Shown piece after piece: positions 5,372-9,826 of a stretch of 9,826 nucleotides of DNA. The stretch lies in contig JBOFQB010000075.1 in the NCBI GenBank assembly GCA_051660685.1, forward strand, positions 1-9,826, read 5' to 3'. The position numbers and the translations under genes were made by a program. Under the pieces are notes generated by a model, which did no database searches, was not told the DNA's origin, and saw only the letters and a list, made by a program, of their open reading frames with translations. This stretch comes from JAVBSX01 sp051660685. GTDB lineage: Bacteria > Planctomycetota > Planctomycetia > Pirellulales > Thermoguttaceae. How positions within the stretch are numbered: the first letter of the stretch is position 1; each line of letters starts with the position of its first letter.

Positions 5372-7861
5372 ATGATACAGGAATTGATTTACACGTCTGC
5401 CCCTCGCGGTTTGAAGCCAAATAGTCAGGGTTTTTGTACTGTTGCGGCGACAAGGGGAATTGCGCCGAATCTGGTGATGCGGCTGGAATCACTCAGTGGT
5501 TATCGACATTTGTATCTTCCCCAAGATGCCAATGCACATCTCAATCCAACCAATTATTCATATTTGGTCCTTAAATTGGGTGGGGAAACGCTTCGCATTC
5601 TGTCCCGAATTGCCGATGCTGGCATTGATTACAGCCAGCGGACAAACAAGATAGCCCATCATTATGTTTTGGAATCGGGTGATTTACCGCAATCAGGTCC
5701 CAGCTCGATACTGCTCGCGGGGAACAATTTTTTCAACAAATGGGAGAAGGAACCTGAAGTTCTTGCTTCCAAGTCGCGTTTGGAAAGTGTGGAAGCAAAT
5801 GCGGGCATCTGCCAGAATTGGGGGCGATGGACCGGTGATGCTGGTTGGGGCGGTGTTCTTGCAGAAACAGGGTTGTCGGGGCGACCGGTTTGCCTGATTT
5901 TTCAGCCCGGCCAGAATTTGCTCCCGCTGATTCACGAATCGCTCGCTCTCTTGCCCGTTCAAAAACGTTGGAATATCGCGTTCAACACGTTCCATACCAA
6001 GTTGCCGACCGGTCTTGATTGTCAATGGAAGGGGATTTTGGCCGGTTCACCGGCAATGGCCGAAACGGGTTCGAGACCGAACATGCTGGTCCTTGACCTG
6101 ACGAAGCCGCTTCCGAAATTGGGGCAGACGAGTGAACTGATTGACGCTGCACGGAGGGGACCTATTGTTCCAGCGAAACCGACGGCACAAACTTCACCTG
6201 TACCCGCAAGAGCAACTCCGACACCGCAAAAAAAAGAGAAAGTGAAGGAGGAGGTTTTTGAGGCGAGTTTTGACGATTTGGTTGTGCCGGTTCATGTCCC
6301 GTCAAAACAATCAGGCAGAGGCTGGGAAAGAAAAGGACAGTCTGTTGCAATGATCTCATCTCAGTCAGAACGTAAGTCTCCTTTGCTTTGGGCAGGACTT
6401 CTTCTGCTGATGTCCATCTTCGTGTTGGGAGGTGTTGGTTTGGGAACCGGTTTCTTTTCGGGCATGATTGCGAAAATACAAAGTGGAAAACCGGGTGAAG
6501 ATACCAAAAAGCCAGATTCTGGTTCGACCGTCGAACAGACCGAGCAAGAGGCAACGGCGGTTGAAGAAGCGGAAACAGCAAAATCGCAAGACCCGCCAAC
6601 AGAAACAGAGCAACAACCGCAGGAGGAAGCAGTGGTAGAAGAAACACCGCAGAAGGAAGCAGTGGTGGAAGAAACACCGCAGAAGGAAGCAGTGGTGGAA
6701 GAAACACCGCAGGAGGAAGCAGTGATGGAAGAAACACCGCAGAAGGAAGCAGCAGAGAAGAAGCGGCAAGATGCCTTTGATGCTTTACCGGCAGAACTGG
6801 TGTTGAAGTTAGAGTGGCCGGCGCAAGCTCCAGGTACATCGGGAATGCCTAATGCAGATTCCTTGAAAACTGCCAATGAGGAGTTCAAAAATCAGACCGA
6901 ACCTAAATACACACAGTTACAACAACTGACGGGTGTGGAGAAGAAAATCTTGTATTTTGGTGGACCCGCATTCACGGTTGAAGGTAACGAAATTAAAAGA
7001 AACGCCCCGCCTGGCCTGAAAACAGAATCATCGCTTGTTCCCTTTGCTCAAGTTGATTTTAGTGAAACCGGTTTTGTATGGGAGTGGACGGGAACCCCTG
7101 AAGATCATACGGAAAAAGCATGCAAGCCATTATGTCGGACAGTGATCGAGTATTGGTTGTCCGATAAGCCCAAGGAAATCAAAAGAATTCGCTTTATACC
7201 TGTCACTCCGACTGATCCAATAAAGATTGGTCGGATTACAGAGACGAAAGATCAGACCAAGAAGCAGGCAGGCAAACAGTCCAATGAAAGTGGGGGGGAC
7301 TCGGTAGACAGTCAACCTATACATAAACTTGAAATAAAACCGATTGCTTTTAGCGAAAAGTTAAAAGGCTTAGTCACGCAGAATGCAGGAGAGTTACAAC
7401 TTTTCTTGGAATCACAAGAACAAAAACTTGACACGTCGCATTGTCTGTCATCCATCACGTTATCACCAGAAGTCAACAGCCAAGAGGAGATACAACTCAA
7501 GGACAACCGAACGGAAATCCAACCCAAGGAGAGAGCGTCGATAATGCGACCAATCATACAATCTGACATAAAAGATAAAGGACCGAAGGCGAAACTGGAC
7601 AAAGACCTAAGGGGCAAGGACATGGACCATGCGGGAATTAGAGAGTATTGTGAAAAGGCTGAGGAGAATTCCAAAGGAGACGACCCAACACAGAAACAAG
7701 CGATGCAAAACGCATTAAAGAGAGATAACGAAATTACAGACTTATTGAATGAGTTTAATGCAATTTCTATTGGGTATGAAATCTATTTGGAGCATCCGAA
7801 GGAAAAGGATAAGGATGAAAAGCCAAAACGGTTGGTTTTGGTAAGGACAAAAGAAAAGTAA
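5372..7861 (+). CDS. GAP1-N2 domain protein with membrane helix, 10-residue repeats and unknown C-terminal region
   Basis: An 829-residue protein whose first ~245 residues I recognise as the GAP1-N2 domain (GTPase-associated protein 1, N-terminal type 2). Typical blocks are YTSAPRGLKPNSQGFCTVAATRG (split here as YTSAPRGLKPN at 7-17 and GFCTVAATRG at 20-29), SGYRHLY (42-48), LSRIADAGIDYSQRTNKIAHH (beginning at 77) and WGRWTGDAGWGG (150-161). A Pro/Ala/Lys-rich linker (about 260-335) leads to one membrane helix (338-360). Then come a Glu/Gln-rich segment with four 10-residue repeats (417-456) and an unrecognised region (about 470-829) that is charged and rich in Lys and Glu. With one helix and the N-domain in the cytoplasm, the C-terminal part would be outside the membrane. 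Canonical GAP1 proteins continue with GAP1-M and GAP1-C domains, which I do not see. ATG 5372 has the best ribosome site in the window (AGGAG at 5359-5363, 8-base spacing). The upstream GTPase is its presumed partner. Confidence 0.85.
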   Translation: MIQELIYTSAPRGLKPNSQGFCTVAATRGIAPNLVMRLESLSGYRHLYLPQDANAHLNPTNYSYLVLKLGGETLRILSRIADAGIDYSQRTNKIAHHYVLESGDLPQSGPSSILLAGNNFFNKWEKEPEVLASKSRLESVEANAGICQNWGRWTGDAGWGGVLAETGLSGRPVCLIFQPGQNLLPLIHESLALLPVQKRWNIAFNTFHTKLPTGLDCQWKGILAGSPAMAETGSRPNMLVLDLTKPLPKLGQTSELIDAARRGPIVPAKPTAQTSPVPARATPTPQKKEKVKEEVFEASFDDLVVPVHVPSKQSGRGWERKGQSVAMISSQSERKSPLLWAGLLLLMSIFVLGGVGLGTGFFSGMIAKIQSGKPGEDTKKPDSGSTVEQTEQEATAVEEAETAKSQDPPTETEQQPQEEAVVEETPQKEAVVEETPQKEAVVEETPQEEAVMEETPQKEAAEKKRQDAFDALPAELVLKLEWPAQAPGTSGMPNADSLKTANEEFKNQTEPKYTQLQQLTGVEKKILYFGGPAFTVEGNEIKRNAPPGLKTESSLVPFAQVDFSETGFVWEWTGTPEDHTEKACKPLCRTVIEYWLSDKPKEIKRIRFIPVTPTDPIKIGRITETKDQTKKQAGKQSNESGGDSVDSQPIHKLEIKPIAFSEKLKGLVTQNAGELQLFLESQEQKLDTSHCLSSITLSPEVNSQEEIQLKDNRTEIQPKERASIMRPIIQSDIKDKGPKAKLDKDLRGKDMDHAGIREYCEKAEENSKGDDPTQKQAMQNALKRDNEITDLLNEFNAISIGYEIYLEHPKEKDKDEKPKRLVLVRTKEK
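6620..6751 (+). repeat. 30-bp in-frame tandem repeat, four full copies plus a partial fifth
   Basis: Four consecutive 30-base units (6620-6739) encode PQ(E/K)EAV(V/M)EET-type decapeptides, followed by 12 bases of a fifth unit. Copies two and three are identical and the others differ at only a few bases. Such near-identity at DNA level points to recent duplication by slippage or recombination, so the copy number may vary between strains without breaking the frame. The encoded segment is acidic and probably disordered, forming a stalk just beyond the membrane helix. Confidence 0.9.
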
Positions 7862-7884
7862 GAGCAATAAACCCAATGTTTCGC

Positions 7885-7963
7885 CGCGATACAACGTATC
7901 GCGCGTAATGAGATTTCAGTCCGGCTTGCGCCGGGCTAAGGACGCGCAGAACGTTGTTCTGCG
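7885..7963. repeat. Cluster of three hairpins, probable REP-like element
   Basis: Three compact inverted repeats stand in a row. The first is an 8-bp perfect stem (7885-7892 with 7896-7903) with a 3-base loop. The second is an 8-bp stem with one G-T pair (7918-7925 with 7930-7937) and a TTGC loop. The third is an 8-bp perfect stem (7945-7952 with 7956-7963) with a GTT loop. The centre of the first (ACAACGT) is the reverse complement of the centre of the third (ACGTTGT), as in paired inverted REP units. The second and third are both followed by GGCTAA. No T-run follows, so this is not a classical terminator, but the structures could stop or slow RNA decay and adjust expression of the last operon gene. 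Confidence 0.65.
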
Positions 7964-8024
7964 GCTAAACGGGATATGTTGGGATAAACAGACAGAATTA
8001 CTTGAACAAGCACAAGAGTTGAGC

Positions 8025-9692
8025 ATGGCAGAACCACAAAACGTCGTCGAAAATATCCGTATCGCCCTTGCGGAATCCTATTCCGAAGTGTTTTCACCCG
8101 CTGAGTTGGTGCAACTCGCTGAGGATTACGCTCAGCTTTGTACTCAAGTCAATGAACGAATGAAATTGTCCATACCATTTTTGCGGGAGGGGAACCTTTC
8201 TGAGGCTTTACGATTGGTCGAGATGAAGCCCAATGTCCTTGAGCTGTACGCGCTGCTTGAGTCGATAGATCGCAGTAAATGGATTGACATGGTTACTTTA
8301 TGTGATTACCAGATTCCCGCGCAGTTGAACAGTGATCTGGCCCGCGATTTGCAAAAGGCGTATGAGCAACATCAAGAGCAGTTGCCGCACCTGAAAAAGT
8401 TTCGTCTCCTTGCCTTTGCCGGTGCTCCCATTTCCATGCGTCTGCCAGTTTTGCGTCAACTTTTGCTCCTTGCCCCGGAAAATACCCGTTGGGCAGAAGA
8501 TCGGGACGCTTACGAATTGATAAGGCAAAAGGAACTGGTTGGCGAAGTCAATCAGGCGGTTCGGACCAATGACCTAACGGCAATCCAACGTTGTTACACG
8601 GAATTGTCCCGCGATGATTGGGCGGTTGCGCCCAAACCGGAATTGTTGGTTAAGCTGAAACGGATGATTCAGTCGGATTTTCAGGCTAATGCGGTCCGGC
8701 AGATGCAAGGACTTGCCGAACAGTTAATTCAGGCTCATGCTGAATATGACGTTGAAAAAGGAATAAAATTGGAAGCGGAGCTTTTACATAAAGCGGAAAC
8801 CGCACACATGAATGTTCCGGCGGACATTCAGGCGAACATTCAACCGGTACGGAATTGGCTGGAAACCGAGAGAAAACGGGAACGGCTGGAGCGGGAATTT
8901 ACCAATGTTCTTGATCGGTTAGAAAAGGCATTAGAACGAGAAACACCGATGGAGGAGTTGCATATTCTGCACAATGCGCTTGAACGTGCGGCAGAAAATG
9001 CGGAATTGCCGATTCCAGAATCGTTGGAGGAACATTTTCGCCAGATGGTCGGAATGCAACAGCTTGGCAAGAGTCGCAAGACCCGACTGATTTTTGCTGG
9101 AATTTTCGCGGCATGTGCTTTTGTTGTTGGTCTTACCATTACACTTGCGTTTTTATGGTCTCACGAAAAAAACGTACAAACCTACGTCACCCAAATTCAG
9201 GAGGTGATCCAAAGTGATGACCTAGTTCAAATGAAGAATCACCTTGAATCTTTGATGACCGGGAAGCAGACACGGGCGATGAACGATCCGCAGGTACAGA
9301 GTGGACTGGTGCAATTGAAATCGGAGATTGAGACACGAGAATCACGTTCGCAGTTGTTTCAGGAAACACTCAAACAGGCAGAAAAACAGTTGGACCAGGA
9401 CGATTTCAATCCGCAACAGTTTATGAAAACGCTCGAAAAGGCCAAAGAACTGGCCCAAAATGAATCGGATCAAATCAGCATTGTTAATATCGAAAGTCGT
9501 TACAAGGTGATTCAACAGAAAAAGCAACAAAAACGGGATCAGGATTTCCAAGAACAGCTCAGTGTCTACAAAGATCAGTTGCAAGCACATCAACAAGAAA
9601 AATATAGCTCAAATGAGGCGAAGACTCAGCGTCTCAAAGAGCTGATTGAGACGGGGCGGAATTTGGCCAAAATGCCAGAAATTAGTGAGTAA
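8025..9692 (+). CDS. Single-pass membrane protein, helical N-terminal domain and coiled-coil C-terminus; third gene of the GAP1-type operon
   Basis: A 555-residue protein from ATG 8025, strongly helical throughout and of unknown biochemical role. Residues 1-350 are amphipathic helices with several Leu/Ala/Glu-rich repeat-like stretches, including FRLLAFAGAPISMRLPVLRQ (starting at 126), and a charged segment at 280-300 (ERKRERLERE). One membrane helix lies at about 355-378 (IFAGIFAACAFVVGLTITLAF). The remaining ~175 residues are rich in Gln, Glu and Lys with coiled-coil character. By analogy with its neighbour, the large N-terminal part would be cytoplasmic and the coiled coil outside. An in-frame ATG at 7908 would add 39 residues, but most of these are encoded by the hairpin cluster, so I prefer 8025. 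The codons from about 7974 to 8024 could still be genuine coding sequence. Position and direction suggest co-transcription with the GTPase and GAP1-N2 genes and a role as their membrane partner. Confidence 0.75.
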   Translation: MAEPQNVVENIRIALAESYSEVFSPAELVQLAEDYAQLCTQVNERMKLSIPFLREGNLSEALRLVEMKPNVLELYALLESIDRSKWIDMVTLCDYQIPAQLNSDLARDLQKAYEQHQEQLPHLKKFRLLAFAGAPISMRLPVLRQLLLLAPENTRWAEDRDAYELIRQKELVGEVNQAVRTNDLTAIQRCYTELSRDDWAVAPKPELLVKLKRMIQSDFQANAVRQMQGLAEQLIQAHAEYDVEKGIKLEAELLHKAETAHMNVPADIQANIQPVRNWLETERKRERLEREFTNVLDRLEKALERETPMEELHILHNALERAAENAELPIPESLEEHFRQMVGMQQLGKSRKTRLIFAGIFAACAFVVGLTITLAFLWSHEKNVQTYVTQIQEVIQSDDLVQMKNHLESLMTGKQTRAMNDPQVQSGLVQLKSEIETRESRSQLFQETLKQAEKQLDQDDFNPQQFMKTLEKAKELAQNESDQISIVNIESRYKVIQQKKQQKRDQDFQEQLSVYKDQLQAHQQEKYSSNEAKTQRLKELIETGRNLAKMPEISE

Positions 9693-9826
9693 GCGTTCAC
9701 GGAATTTGATCACAGGCGAGGGAACTTCTCGTTCGGGTGCTATCAAGAATCATTGCGAAACCGCCGGAACCAACGTCGGAGGTTTGCCGCCAAATAAATG
9801 GGCTGATACACTTTCGTGTAAGAAAT
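9693..9826. other. Downstream region with two small hairpins
   Basis: No gene start is convincing here. A hairpin with a 9-bp stem and one mismatch (9758-9766 with 9777-9785) and a 5-bp stem with a TTTC loop (9807-9811 with 9816-9820) follow the operon. The first may act as a weak transcription end or mRNA-stabilising structure, but no T-run follows it, so a terminator is not claimed. Confidence 0.3.

Noticed and set aside
6620..6751. Possible CRISPR array, given regularly spaced 30-bp repeats
   Set aside because: The units are directly contiguous with no spacers, stay in frame within a clear gene, and are not palindromic.
6162..6888. Long minus-strand open frames opposite the repeat region, with Leu/Phe/Pro- or Ser/Cys-rich repeats
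   Set aside because: The repeat composition is the reverse reading of the glutamate-rich tandem repeats in the GAP1-N2 protein; low-complexity shadow frames are expected there.
7885..7963. Rho-independent terminator between the second and third operon genes
   Set aside because: None of the three hairpins is followed by a T-run, and the third gene has no evident separate promoter, so a REP-like or mRNA-processing element fits better.

Overview
The window looks like an accessory chromosomal region of a planctomycete or a close relative. The main reasons are a serine/threonine kinase with an N-terminal zinc-finger-like segment paired with an ECF-type sigma factor, the style of the GTPase/GAP1-like proteins, moderate GC content, and the general lack of Shine-Dalgarno sites. 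This assignment is inferred from gene style; no rRNA or marker gene is present.

Left half, minus strand, read from right to left: a Ser/Thr protein kinase (2062-3372) carrying a Cys/His motif, a kinase domain, one membrane segment and a C-terminal excisionase-type helix-turn-helix; an ECF-type sigma factor 41 nt downstream (1379-2020); and, behind its own good sigma-70-like promoter, an Rpn/YhgA-like PD-(D/E)XK nuclease (101-1159). The first 133 bases may hold the tail of a plus-strand gene entering from outside. Bases 3373-4042 are a divergent intergenic region with a 9-bp direct repeat at a 20-bp period just before the kinase start and an imperfect inverted repeat near 3620-3690.

Right half, plus strand: a three-gene operon. 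It encodes a P-loop GTPase with an N-terminal CxxC...CxxC zinc-ribbon-like segment (4043-5332), an 829-residue protein that begins with a domain I recognise as GAP1-N2 (GTPase-associated protein 1, N-terminal type 2) followed by a linker, one membrane helix, a 10-residue tandem repeat and an unrecognised C-terminal region (5372-7861), and a helical single-pass membrane protein with a coiled-coil tail (8025-9692). A cluster of three perfect or near-perfect hairpins, probably a REP-like element, separates the second and third genes.

The operon has the hallmarks of the GTPase-centred systems that comparative genomics has proposed as NTP-dependent biological conflict (defence-like) systems. This version is membrane-tethered and sits back to back with a kinase/sigma-factor signalling pair. 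My inference is that the kinase and sigma factor sense or transmit a signal and control expression, that the GTPase acts as the switch, and that the two membrane proteins form the envelope-associated sensor or output. No classical toxin or effector domain is visible. The functional role is a hypothesis; the domain and gene-layout statements rest on motifs that can be read directly.
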